In this document: in pieces, positions 11,106 through 21,884 of the stretch
Layout of the letters: each line of letters begins with the position of its first letter
How positions within the stretch are numbered: the first letter of the stretch is position 1
NCBI RefSeq assembly: GCF_014636935.1
Contig: NZ_BMES01000003.1
Coordinates: 248,001-312,000, forward strand
Origin: Alsobacter metallidurans
GTDB lineage: Bacteria; Pseudomonadota; Alphaproteobacteria; Rhizobiales; Beijerinckiaceae
Reading direction: 5' to 3'
DNA length: 64,000 nucleotides
The notes under the pieces: generated by a model
What the model was told of the DNA's origin: nothing
The model's input: only the letters and a program-made list of their open reading frames with translations
Databases searched by the model: none
Made by a program: the position numbers and the translations under genes

Positions 11106-11687
11106 ATGTTCAAAGGCCTTTACCGCTGGACGCTGTCGCTGGCCGAGAGCAAGCGCGCCGAATGGGCGCTTGCCTTCATCGCCTTCGCGGAGAGCTCGTT
11201 CTTTCCCATCCCGCCCGACGTGGTGCTCGCGCCGATGTCGCTGGCCAAGCCCGCAAAGGCCTGGCGCTATGCGGCGATCTGTACGGTGTCTTCTGTGGTC
11301 GGCGGCATCCTCGGCTACGCCATCGGGGCGCTGCTTTACGACACCGTCGGGCAGTGGCTGATCAATCTCTATGGCTACGGCTCCAAGATGGAGCAGGTGC
11401 GCGAGGCCTACGCCAAGTGGGGCGCGCTGCTGATCCTCGTGAAGGGCGTAACCCCGATTCCGTACAAGCTCGTCACCATCGTGTCGGGCCTGCTGGCGTA
11501 TAATTTTCCGCTGTTCGTGCTGCTGTCGATCATCACACGCGGCGCGCGGTTCTTTATTCTGGCCGGGCTGCTGAACCGCTTCGGCGATCCCATCCGGCAT
11601 TTTCTGGATCGCCATTTCGCCGTGTTCATCGGCGTCATCCTCTTCTTTATCGTGTTCGGGTTCTGGATCGCCGCGAGGCTCGTGTGA
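11106..11687 (+). CDS. YqaA-type DedA/VTT-fold membrane protein
   Basis: 193-residue integral membrane protein of the YqaA branch of the DedA/SNARE-associated (VTT) family. The hallmark FAESSFFPIPPDVVLAPM lies in the first third, followed by hydrophobic helices, the KGVTPIPYKLVTIVSG re-entrant motif, and a C-terminal membrane helix. DedA-related proteins are linked to lipid scrambling or proton-dependent transport; the role of this branch is not established. The ATG at 11106 gives the usual start MFKGLYRW. The stop overlaps the start of dsbB by one base, so the two are translationally coupled. Confidence 0.88.
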   Translation: MFKGLYRWTLSLAESKRAEWALAFIAFAESSFFPIPPDVVLAPMSLAKPAKAWRYAAICTVSSVVGGILGYAIGALLYDTVGQWLINLYGYGSKMEQVREAYAKWGALLILVKGVTPIPYKLVTIVSGLLAYNFPLFVLLSIITRGARFFILAGLLNRFGDPIRHFLDRHFAVFIGVILFFIVFGFWIAARLV

Positions 11688-12235
11688 TGAACGCCGTGGA
11701 TGTCGCCGCCTCCCGCTCCGCCGGGCCGCTCGCAGCGCTTAAGCCGGACCGCGCGGCGCTTGCGGTGGGGCTTGCGGCGGCCGCCACGGTGGGCGGCGCA
11801 CTGGTGCTGGAGCACGGGTTCGGCGTGAAGCCCTGCGAGCTCTGCCTCGTGCAGCGCATCCCCTATTATGTTGGCGCTCCCTTTGCGCTTCTGACCGCCA
11901 TCGTGGCGTCGCGGCGGCCCCGCAACCTGTTCACCACCGCGATGCTGGCCTCTCTGGCGTTGCTGTTCGTGATCAGCGCCGGGCTCGGCTCCTATCATGC
12001 GGGCGTCGAATGGAAGTTCTGGGCCGGCCCCCAGGACTGCACGGGCGCGGTCGTGAAGCCCGCCGCGATGGGCGACTTCCTGAAGCAGCTGGAAACCACC
12101 AAGGTGATCCGCTGCGACGAGGTCGCGATGCGCATTCTCGGCCTGTCCCTGGCGGGCTGGAACGCCGTGATCTCGGCCGGCCTCGCGCTGGTGGCCGGCC
12201 ATGCGGCTTGGCGCACCCGCACGCGCGAGATCTGA
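11687..12235 (+). CDS. dsbB: Disulfide bond formation protein B (DsbB family)
   Basis: 182-residue inner-membrane quinone reductase that re-oxidises DsbA-like thiol oxidases. The first redox pair is C50-E-L-C53 in FGVKPCELCLVQRIPYY, a DsbB hallmark with the basic residue needed for quinone binding; the second periplasmic pair is Cys118 and Cys143. Four hydrophobic helices fit the family topology. The ATG at 11687 overlaps the previous stop; a GTG directly before it is an alternative. No dsbA is nearby. Confidence 0.9.
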   Translation: MNAVDVAASRSAGPLAALKPDRAALAVGLAAAATVGGALVLEHGFGVKPCELCLVQRIPYYVGAPFALLTAIVASRRPRNLFTTAMLASLALLFVISAGLGSYHAGVEWKFWAGPQDCTGAVVKPAAMGDFLKQLETTKVIRCDEVAMRILGLSLAGWNAVISAGLALVAGHAAWRTRTREI

Positions 12236-12338
12236 AGCACGCAGCCGACCGGCCAGCTTGACGCGCTCCCGGCGTGGGCGCTCCCATTGTGCGTGATCCA
12301 GAGTTGCGTCCACCGCAGGCAAACGCATCCCGGCGCCC

Positions 12339-12367
12339 CTAGCGTGGTGGAAATGCCACACCTATCT
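12339..12367 (+). promoter_or_regulatory. Possible heat-shock (sigma-32 type) promoter of clpB
   Basis: CTAGCG (12339-12344) and CCTATCT (12361-12367) with 16-18 bp between resemble the alphaproteobacterial heat-shock pattern CTTG...CYTATnT. The -10 part is a good match, the -35 part imperfect (CTAG for CTTG). The position, 100 bp before clpB, is sensible. Confidence 0.4.
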
Positions 12368-12466
12368 AAGCCTCGGGACGTTCGCCTCCGGGAGGGAGCG
12401 CCCCGTCGGAGCGCATGATCCGCGCCCATTGGGGCGGACGAAAACGCGCGGCCGCAGGAGGACGAT

Positions 12467-15082
<2,616 letters not shown>

Positions 15083-15086
15083 CCTG

Positions 15087-15118
15087 AAAAGGCCCGGCCC
15101 TCGCGCCGGGCCTTTCTT
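15087..15118. terminator. Bidirectional-capable terminator after clpB
   Basis: AAAAGGCCCGGC, loop CCTCGC, GCCGGGCCTTT: a near-perfect stem flanked by A-run and T-run, so it can serve both clpB and the converging SGNH hydrolase gene. Confidence 0.9.
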
Positions 15119-15144
15119 GTTCCCCCGGGCTTTTCAAACGCCGG

Positions 15145-15864
15145 TCAGTCCGGCCTGCGGCACGCGTCCCGCAGCAAGCCCGCATAGGCGGCCTGGTAGC
15201 GCACGAGATGCAGTCCTTCGGTCGCGCCCTCGCGGGCGACGCCGAACGCGGCCGCCCGCTCCGCTTTGAACGGGTCCACGAAGACGCAGTGCGGCTTGCG
15301 GCAGGCTTCCTGCAGAATTGCCGAGTAACGCTCCACCGCATCCGCATCCACGGCTGATAGCTGGTTATTACCGACCGGCGGAATGGCCGTCACGATCAGG
15401 CTCTCCGACCGCTCCCCCAACGTCGCGATGATGGTCGCCGCCGCGCCGGCGAAGCGATCGATGTTATGGGCGGAAAGCGGCTCGCTTTTTCGCAGAAGAT
15501 CATTGGTCCCGATGGTGAGCACCGTCGCGTGCGCCCGGGCCCAGGGAACCAGTCTGCGGGCGACCGTATCATAGTTCTTGACCGTCGCCCCGCTCACGCC
15601 GGCATTGACCAGCTCTCGCCCGCAGCCCTCGCGCGGCGCTCCGAAAAGTTCGATGTTGGAGTCGCCGGCGAGCAGCACGTGTCCCGGGCCGGCAGCCGCC
15701 ATCTGGTGCTTCACCACCGCCAGCCGGCTCTCCGCATAGTCTGCGACACGGGCCACGCGGGCGGTGGTCCGACCCGCGCCAAATACCAGCAGCGCGGCGG
15801 CGGCCACGACGGCGACGAGCGCCAAGGCCCAGAACAGGCGAGAAGCCAACAAAGGTCGGGGCAC
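15145..15864 (-). CDS. Membrane-anchored SGNH/GDSL hydrolase
   Basis: 239 residues. Residues ~9-30 are a single hydrophobic anchor, so the catalytic domain is periplasmic. SGNH blocks: block I GDSN with nucleophile Ser69, block II Gly in NAGVSGAT (88-94), block III GTND (119-122), and block V ending at His219. The usual Asp two to three residues before that His is replaced by Glu216 (EGLH instead of DGLH). Such enzymes act as esterases on lipids or acylated glycans; the substrate here is unknown. Convergent with clpB, divergent from the DUF1624 gene, which is also a candidate acyl-transfer protein. Confidence 0.82.
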   Translation of the reverse strand: MPRPLLASRLFWALALVAVVAAAALLVFGAGRTTARVARVADYAESRLAVVKHQMAAAGPGHVLLAGDSNIELFGAPREGCGRELVNAGVSGATVKNYDTVARRLVPWARAHATVLTIGTNDLLRKSEPLSAHNIDRFAGAAATIIATLGERSESLIVTAIPPVGNNQLSAVDADAVERYSAILQEACRKPHCVFVDPFKAERAAAFGVAREGATEGLHLVRYQAAYAGLLRDACRRPD

Positions 15865-15967
15865 GGCGCTCAGAAGAATTGACGAATGTTAAGCGTTTAT
15901 AGGCGGCGATCGCTTCGCCCCGCAACCCCGTTTGCAGGCGCCATCCGGGAGCCACTAAGAAGAGCGG

Positions 15968-16972
15968 ATGAACCCGCAGATCGCTTCGCCGCCCGATCCC
16001 GCTGTGGCCCCGCCCCGCCTGCCCGTCGTCGATGTCGCCCGCGGCGTCGCGATCGCGGCGATGTTCGTCTATCACTTCACGTGGGACCTCGGCTTCTTCG
16101 GGTTCATCGAGCTGCAGGCGAGCGTCGATCCCGGCTGGCGCTGGTTCGCGAAGGGCATCGCGTCGTCGTTTCTCATGCTGGTGGGCGTCGGGATCGTGCT
16201 GGCCGACCGGGGCGGCATGAACTGGCGCGCATACGGCCGCCGCCTCGGCTTGGTCACGGCGGCCGCTGCCGGCATCTCGCTCGCGACCTGGTACGCGACG
16301 CCGGACGAGTTCATCTTCTTCGGCATCCTCCACTGCATCGCGCTCTCGAGCGTGCTGGCCCTGCCCTTCCGGCGCGCGCCCGCCTGGTTCACCGCCATTG
16401 TGGCGGCGGCCGTGGTCGCGCTGCCGAACCTAGCCCGCTTCCCGGCGCTCGCGTCCCCGGCGCTGCTCTGGCTCGGCCTGGGCGACACTGTTCCGCGCAC
16501 CAACGACTACGAGCCGGTCTTCCCGTGGTTCGGTCTCGTGCTGGCCGGCGTCGCGCTGGCGCGCTTCAGCCTAGCGGCCGGATGGGACCGGCGCCTCGCC
16601 GCCATCCGGGCGAGCGGCCCGGTGGGCCGGACGCTCGCTTTCGCAGGCCGCCACAGCCTGCCTTTGTACCTCCTCCACCAGCCTCTGTTCTTCGGCGCGC
16701 TGTCCCTGCTGGCGTCCGCGGCCCCGCCGCGGCCCGCCGTTCAGCCGGCCGATTTCCAGACCGAATGTCGCACCTCCTGCCGTGCGTCGGGCGCCCGGGA
16801 GGCGCTCTGCGTCTCGGCCTGCGGCTGCGTGGAAGGCAAGATCAGGGCGGCCGAGCGGGCCGAGATCAGCCTCTCGCAGGCCGAAATCGACCGCCGGATG
16901 CCTGGTTTCGTGGCCGCATGCCAGCGCGAGCGCACGCCGGCCGCGCCGGACAGCCAGGAGCCGAAGCCTTGA
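15968..16972 (+). CDS. DUF1624/HGSNAT-like membrane protein with cysteine-rich tail
   Basis: 334 residues. The N-terminal VDVARGVAIAAMFVYHFTWDL is the start of the DUF1624 (heparan-alpha-glucosaminide N-acetyltransferase catalytic) family, followed by several hydrophobic helices to about residue 250 and the GRHSLPLYLLHQP motif shared with membrane acyltransferases. The family is thought to acylate sugars across the membrane. Unusual here is the soluble tail (~255-334) with six cysteines: 267, 271, 281, 285, 287 and 318 (C-x3-C-x9-C-x3-C-x-C). I do not recognise that tail as a named domain. Confidence 0.8.
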   Translation: MNPQIASPPDPAVAPPRLPVVDVARGVAIAAMFVYHFTWDLGFFGFIELQASVDPGWRWFAKGIASSFLMLVGVGIVLADRGGMNWRAYGRRLGLVTAAAAGISLATWYATPDEFIFFGILHCIALSSVLALPFRRAPAWFTAIVAAAVVALPNLARFPALASPALLWLGLGDTVPRTNDYEPVFPWFGLVLAGVALARFSLAAGWDRRLAAIRASGPVGRTLAFAGRHSLPLYLLHQPLFFGALSLLASAAPPRPAVQPADFQTECRTSCRASGAREALCVSACGCVEGKIRAAERAEISLSQAEIDRRMPGFVAACQRERTPAAPDSQEPKP

Positions 16973-17102
16973 GCTTCGCCCCACCGTCTGATTTCGCACG
17001 GAGTTCCGCGACCGTGCGCTAGCGCTCACCAACAAAGGAACCAATCTCGCAAAGGAGGAGTTTGGCGCGGGTACAAGCATGGTTTGTTCCGGGAGCGTCA
17101 GC

Positions 17103-17393
17103 ATGAGCGAGGCCAAGGTCACCACGGATCATGACGAGATCCGCAAATGGGCCGAGGAACGCGGCGGGCGCCCCTCCCGGGTCAAGGACACGGGCGGCAA
17201 GGGCGGTCCCGGCATCCTCCGGCTGGACTTCGGCGAGAAGGAAGAAGGTCTCGAGGAGATCTCCTGGGACGACTTCTTCAAGGCCTTCGACGAGAACGAA
17301 CTCGCCTTCCTGCATCAGGACGAGGCCGGCGGCAAAGGCCACAAGCCGAGCCGCTTCAACAAGTTCATTCACCGCAACAGCGACAAGAACTGA
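17103..17393 (+). CDS. Small conserved hypothetical protein (96 aa)
   Basis: Acidic 96-residue protein: DHDEIRKWAEERGGRP near the start, RVKDTGGKGGPG, then DFGEKEEGLEEISWDDFF and a basic end (SRFNKFIHR). Homologues in many bacteria, including actinobacteria, are often mislabelled '1,4-alpha-glucan branching enzyme'; nothing here supports that. No signal peptide or membrane segment. The ATG at 17103 has GGGAG upstream; the frame could start 24 bp earlier. It ends 9 bp before the first gene of the glycan cassette and may be co-transcribed with it. Function unknown. Confidence 0.78.
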   Translation: MSEAKVTTDHDEIRKWAEERGGRPSRVKDTGGKGGPGILRLDFGEKEEGLEEISWDDFFKAFDENELAFLHQDEAGGKGHKPSRFNKFIHRNSDKN

Positions 17394-17402
17394 GGCTTGC
17401 CC

Positions 17403-18515
17403 GTGTCGGATCGCATCCTGATCACCGGCGGCGCCGGATTCATTGGCCGTTACGTCGCCAGGGCCTGCCTGGAGCGCGGCTATGACGTCCGCGTTCTGGA
17501 TAGCCTCATCGACCAGGTGCATGGCGGCAAGCAGCCGGACCATCTCGACCGCGCCATCGAGGTGGCGGTCGGCGACGTCCGCGACGAGGCCGCGGTGGGG
17601 CGCGCCCTCCAGGGCGTCGACGCCGTGATCCACCTCGCAGCCGAGGTCGGCGTCGGCCAGAGCATGTATGCGGTGGACCGCTATGTCGGGGTCAACGACC
17701 TCGGCACCGCGGTGCTGTTCCAGAAGCTGATCGAGAAGCCGGTGCGCCGCGTCGTCGTGGCCTCGTCCATGAGCATCTATGGCGAAGGGCTCTACCGCGA
17801 CGCCGACGGCCACATGGTGGAGGACGCCGAGCGCAAGCCGCGCACCTCCGACGTCCAGGGCTGGGACCCGGTCGACCGCCAGGGCCGCGCGCTGACGCCG
17901 CTGCCCACGCCCGAGTGGAAGCGCCCCTCCCTCGCCTCCGTGTATGCGCTCACCAAATACGTGCAGGAGCGGCTGACGCTCACGGTCGCGCCCGCCTACG
18001 GGATGGAAGCCGCCGCGTTGCGGCTGTTCAACGTCTACGGCCCTGGCCAGGCGCTCTCCAATCCCTACACGGGCGTATTGGCGATCTTCGCGTCGCGCAT
18101 TCTCAACGGCCAGCGACCGATGATCTTCGAGGACGGCCTGCAGCGGCGCGACTTCGTGCATGTCACGGACGTCGCCAAGGCGTTCATGCTGGCGCTGGAG
18201 AAGCCCGCCGCCAACGGGCAGGTCTACAATGTCGGCAGCGGCCACGACCGCTCGGTCGCCGAGATCGGCGAAATGCTCGCCGCCGCGATGGGCCGGCCGG
18301 AACAGACGCCCGAGATCGTCGCGAAGGCTCGCATCGGCGACATCCGGCACTGCTTCTGCGACATCTCCAAGGCTCGCGACGAGCTCGGCTTCACGGCCTC
18401 GATGGACTTCTCGCAGGGCCTCGCCGAACTCGCCGAATGGGTCGAGCAGCAGACCGCCGAGGACCGGGTCGCCGAAGCGCGCCAGGAACTCGAGCGCCGG
18501 GGGCTCGTGGCATGA
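17403..18515 (+). CDS. NAD-dependent sugar-nucleotide epimerase (dTDP-rhamnose 4-epimerase-like)
   Basis: 370-residue extended short-chain dehydrogenase. NAD-binding GGAGFIG is at 9-15, the catalytic serine region is SSMSIYGEG (121-129), and Y181-xxx-K185 completes the triad. A ~45-residue insertion before the Tyr (HMVEDAERKPRTSDVQGWDP...) is seen in dTDP-L-rhamnose 4-epimerase-type members, so a C4 epimerisation of a dTDP-6-deoxyhexose is plausible but not proven. The GTG at 17403 has GAGG 7 bp upstream. First gene of the glycan cassette; its stop overlaps the next start by 4 bp. Confidence 0.82.
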   Translation: MSDRILITGGAGFIGRYVARACLERGYDVRVLDSLIDQVHGGKQPDHLDRAIEVAVGDVRDEAAVGRALQGVDAVIHLAAEVGVGQSMYAVDRYVGVNDLGTAVLFQKLIEKPVRRVVVASSMSIYGEGLYRDADGHMVEDAERKPRTSDVQGWDPVDRQGRALTPLPTPEWKRPSLASVYALTKYVQERLTLTVAPAYGMEAAALRLFNVYGPGQALSNPYTGVLAIFASRILNGQRPMIFEDGLQRRDFVHVTDVAKAFMLALEKPAANGQVYNVGSGHDRSVAEIGEMLAAAMGRPEQTPEIVAKARIGDIRHCFCDISKARDELGFTASMDFSQGLAELAEWVEQQTAEDRVAEARQELERRGLVA

Positions 18516-19609
18516 CGGGCGATCCCGGCATCGGCGCGGGCGGACCCATTCTGATCACTGGTGGGGCGGGCTTTATCGGCTCCAATCTCGCCGACCGCCT
18601 GGCCGAGGCCGGCCGCAGCGTGATCGTATTCGACGCGCTGACCCGCCCGGGGGTGGAGCGCAACCTCGGCTGGCTGCAGGAGCGGCACGGAGATCGCATC
18701 CATGCGGTGCGGGCCGACATCCGTGATCGCGACGCGCTGGCGTCCGCCATCCGGGAATGCGACGCGGCCTTTCATTTCGCCGCCCAGGTCGCGGTGACGA
18801 CCAGCATGGTGGACCCGCGCGACGATTTCACCGTGAACCTCGAGGGCACGCTGAACCTGCTGGAAGCGCTGCGCGAGAGCGGCCGCCGCGTCCCGGTGGT
18901 GTTCGCCTCCACCAACAAGGTCTATGGCGACCTCGCCGACATCCCGCTCGCGATCGAGAACGACGCCTATATGCCGACCGACCCGGCCGTGCGCGGCCGT
19001 GGCGTGTCGGAAGACCGGCCGCTCGACTTCCACACCCCCTATGGCTGCTCCAAGGGCGCGGCCGACCAGTATGTGCTCGACTACGCGCGCAGCTTCGGGC
19101 TGCCCACCGCCGTGCTGCGCATGAGCTGCATCTACGGCCAGCGCCAGATGGGCACCGAGGACCAGGGCTGGGTCGCCCACTTCCTGATCCGCGCGCTGGA
19201 TGGCGAGCCGATCAGCATCTATGGCGACGGCCGGCAGGTGCGCGACATCCTCGACGTCGCGGACGCCGTGGACGCCTACCTGGCCTGCTGGAAGCGCATC
19301 GAGGCCGTGTCCGGCCAGGCCTTCAACCTCGGCGGCGGTCCGCAGAACGCCGTCAGCCTGCGCCAGCTCATCGCCCATATCGAGCAGTCGATCGGCCGTT
19401 CGGTCGAAACCCGCTACGCAGACTGGCGGGCCGGCGACCAGCGCTATTACGTTTCCGATCCGAGCCGCGCCCAGGCGGCGCTCGGCCTTGGCGCGCCCGT
19501 GCCGTGGCGCACCGGCGTCGGGCGCCTCGCCCGCTGGCTGGAAGGCGAGCGCGCCGCGCGCGCGGTGGCGGTTCAATACGCGGACGCCCGCCTGGAGGCG
19601 GCGTCGTGA
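18512..19609 (+). CDS. Extended SDR, CDP-paratose 2-epimerase-like
   Basis: 365-residue extended SDR. GGAGFIG is at 17-23; AAQVAVTTS (90-98) and STNKVYGDL (132-140) together with HTPYGCSKG (Tyr176, Lys180) resemble CDP-paratose/tyvelose 2-epimerases, which invert C2 of a CDP-dideoxyhexose. No other CDP-sugar genes lie nearby, so the real substrate may be another nucleotide sugar. Starts at an ATG overlapping the upstream stop (ATGA) and is itself followed by a GTGA overlap. Confidence 0.82.
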   Translation: MTGDPGIGAGGPILITGGAGFIGSNLADRLAEAGRSVIVFDALTRPGVERNLGWLQERHGDRIHAVRADIRDRDALASAIRECDAAFHFAAQVAVTTSMVDPRDDFTVNLEGTLNLLEALRESGRRVPVVFASTNKVYGDLADIPLAIENDAYMPTDPAVRGRGVSEDRPLDFHTPYGCSKGAADQYVLDYARSFGLPTAVLRMSCIYGQRQMGTEDQGWVAHFLIRALDGEPISIYGDGRQVRDILDVADAVDAYLACWKRIEAVSGQAFNLGGGPQNAVSLRQLIAHIEQSIGRSVETRYADWRAGDQRYYVSDPSRAQAALGLGAPVPWRTGVGRLARWLEGERAARAVAVQYADARLEAAS

Positions 19610-20736
19610 ACGCCGCCGATCCGTCGCCCCGCCGCATTCTTGTGACAGCCGACGCCGTTGGGGGCGTATGGACCTACGCGATTGACCTGGCGGCCGGTTT
19701 CGCCCGGCGCGGCGTCGAAACCGTGCTGGCCGTGCTCGGCCCGGCCCCCGACGCCGCGCAGCGCGACGCCGCCTCGGCCGTGTCCGGCCTCACTGTGGTG
19801 GAGACCGGCCTGCCGCTTGACTGGACGGCCGCTTGCGACGCCGAACTCGCAGCCACGGCCCGGCGCCTCGCCGCGCTCGCGGACCAGCACGGCGTCGACA
19901 CCGTGCATTGCCACGCCCCGGCCCTGATCGCGGACGCGCCTTTTCGCGTTCCGGTCGTGGTCGTCAACCATTCCTGCCTCGCCACCTGGCACGCCGCCAT
20001 GCGGGGGCCGGACGCCCCCGTGCCGGAGGACTTCGCCTGGCGGATCGCCCGAGCCGGCGCAGGCCTCGCGCAGGCCGACCAGGTGCTGGCCCCCACGGCG
20101 GCCTTTGCTGACGCCACCGCCCGCGCGTACGGGCTCGCGACGGCGCCGAGCGCTGTCCACAACGGCCGCGCGGCGCCGATTGCAGCCGCTCCCGGCGGCC
20201 GGCTGGACCCGAGCGTCTTCACCGCCGGGCGGCTCTGGGACGAAGCCAAGGGCGCGGCCGTGTTTGACGCCGCGGCCGGATGCGTGGATGCCCTGATGCG
20301 CGCAGCCGGCCCGCTGATCGGCCCCAACGGAGCCCGAGCAGGGCTGAACGACGCCGTCGCGCTCGGCTCGCTCACCGCGCCCGAGATGGCCGAGGCCCTC
20401 GCCCGCCGCCCGGTGTTCTGCTCGGCTGCGTTCTACGAGCCCTTCGGCCTCAGCGTGCTGGAGGCCGCTCAGGCCGGATGCGCGCTGGTGCTGTCCGACA
20501 TCCCGACCTTTCGCGAACTCTGGGACGGCGTCGCGGTGTTCACGCCCCCGGGCGACTCTGACGCGCTCGCGGCGGCGTTGCGCGACCTCCTTCCCGACGA
20601 GGCCGGCCGCATCGCTCTGGGCGAAGCCGCCCGCGCCCGCTCGACCCGCTTTACGGTGGACCGCATGGCCGCCGCCACCCTGGCGGCGCATGCCGAGGTC
20701 GCCGGCGCGCGCAGCCGGCGGGAGCGCGCCGCATGA
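19606..20736 (+). CDS. GT4-type glycosyltransferase
   Basis: 376-residue GT-B glycosyltransferase. The N-terminal half begins ILVTADAVGGVWTYAIDLA, the acceptor-side Rossmann domain; the C-terminal half carries the nucleotide-sugar signature E278-PFGLSVL-E286 (E-x7-E), then SDIPTFRELWDG. Retaining transfer from a nucleotide sugar is expected; donor and acceptor are unknown. Cytoplasmic, no membrane segment. Starts at a GTG overlapping the previous stop with GGAGG upstream; coupled by ATGA to the next gene. Confidence 0.85.
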   Translation: MNAADPSPRRILVTADAVGGVWTYAIDLAAGFARRGVETVLAVLGPAPDAAQRDAASAVSGLTVVETGLPLDWTAACDAELAATARRLAALADQHGVDTVHCHAPALIADAPFRVPVVVVNHSCLATWHAAMRGPDAPVPEDFAWRIARAGAGLAQADQVLAPTAAFADATARAYGLATAPSAVHNGRAAPIAAAPGGRLDPSVFTAGRLWDEAKGAAVFDAAAGCVDALMRAAGPLIGPNGARAGLNDAVALGSLTAPEMAEALARRPVFCSAAFYEPFGLSVLEAAQAGCALVLSDIPTFRELWDGVAVFTPPGDSDALAAALRDLLPDEAGRIALGEAARARSTRFTVDRMAAATLAAHAEVAGARSRRERAA

Positions 20737-21884
20737 AAGTCGCGTACTGGACGCACTCGCTCCAATCCTGCTGGAACCACGGCAACGCGCATTTCCTGCG
20801 GGGCGTGCTGCGTGAATTGATGCATGCGGGCCACGAGGTCGCCGTGCTGGAGCCCCAGGGCGCCTGGAGCCTGCAGAATCTGCTGCAGGATCACGGCGAG
20901 ACCGGTCTCGACGCCTACCGGGAGAACTACCCGGAGTTGTGCTCGCGCACCTACGCGCCCGGCGACGCCCTCGCGCCGCTGCTGGACGGGGCCGACCTCG
21001 TCATCGTGCACGAATGGAACGAGCCCTGGCTGGTCGCCGAGATCGGGCGCATCCGCCGCGCCGGCGGGCGTTTCCGGCTAATGTTCCACGACACACATCA
21101 CCGCGCGGTGAGCGACCCGGACGCGATCCGGACCTTCGATCTCGACGGCTATGACGGCGTGCTGGCCTTCGGCGAAACCCTGGCCGAGGTCTACCGCCAG
21201 TGGGACTGGGGCGACCGCGTCTTTGTCTGGCACGAGGCCGCCGACACCCGGCTGTTCCATCCGCCCACGATCGAGACCGAGCGCCACGGCCTTGTCTGGA
21301 TCGGCAACTGGGGCGATGGCGAGCGCACCGAGGAGCTGGAAACCTTTCTGTTCCGCCCGGCGCGGGACGCCGGATTGCCGCTCGACATCCACGGCGTGCG
21401 CTATCCCGACGAGGCGCTGGCCACGCTGGCGCGCTACGGCGTCCGCTACCGCGGCTGGCTGCCCAACGCGGCCGCGCCGGCGGTGTTCGCCCGGCATCTC
21501 GCCACCGTGCATGTGCCGCGGCGTTTCTACGTGGACCTGCTGCCCGGCATCCCGACCATCCGGGTGTTCGAGGCGCTGGCCTGCGGCATTCCCCTCGTCT
21601 CCGCGCCCTGGCGCGACAGCGAGGGGCTGTTCACGCCCGGCGAGGACTTCCTGGTCGCGCCGGACGGCCCTGCGATGACGGCGCATCTGCGCGCGCTGGC
21701 GCACGACGCCGACCTTCGCGCCGCGCTCGCCCGGCGCGGCCTCGCCACGGTCCTGGCCCGCCACACCTGCGCGCACCGCGTGCGCGAGCTCCTCGGCTTC
21801 GCCCGGACACTCGGCCTAGCCGACGAAAACGCCGCCCCGGCCGCATCCCCCCATGCCTCCGCGCTGCTGGAGACCACCCCATGA
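20733..21884 (+). CDS. CgeB-like glycosyltransferase 1
   Basis: 383 residues. The short first strand MKVAYWTHSLQSCWNHGNA, the middle segment VIVHEWNEPWLV, and the C-terminal IRVFEALACGIPLVSAPW followed by FTPGEDFLVA match the CgeB/spore-maturation-type glycosyltransferase pattern (DUF3880 plus a GT1-like C-terminal domain). One of four such paralogues in this cassette and the most divergent of them (about 30 residues shorter in its resemblance to copies 3 and 4). Donor and acceptor unknown. ATGA overlaps at both ends. Confidence 0.8.
   Translation: MKVAYWTHSLQSCWNHGNAHFLRGVLRELMHAGHEVAVLEPQGAWSLQNLLQDHGETGLDAYRENYPELCSRTYAPGDALAPLLDGADLVIVHEWNEPWLVAEIGRIRRAGGRFRLMFHDTHHRAVSDPDAIRTFDLDGYDGVLAFGETLAEVYRQWDWGDRVFVWHEAADTRLFHPPTIETERHGLVWIGNWGDGERTEELETFLFRPARDAGLPLDIHGVRYPDEALATLARYGVRYRGWLPNAAAPAVFARHLATVHVPRRFYVDLLPGIPTIRVFEALACGIPLVSAPWRDSEGLFTPGEDFLVAPDGPAMTAHLRALAHDADLRAALARRGLATVLARHTCAHRVRELLGFARTLGLADENAAPAASPHASALLETTP

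Noticed and set aside
12257-12288. Alternative heat-shock promoter CTTGAC...CCCATT before clpB
   Set aside because: Spacing between the boxes (about 20 bp) and the -10 match are poorer than the candidate at 12339-12367.
17103-17393. Annotation as 1,4-alpha-glucan branching enzyme
   Set aside because: That enzyme is ~700 residues with a GH13 barrel; this 96-residue protein has none of it. The name is a known propagated error.
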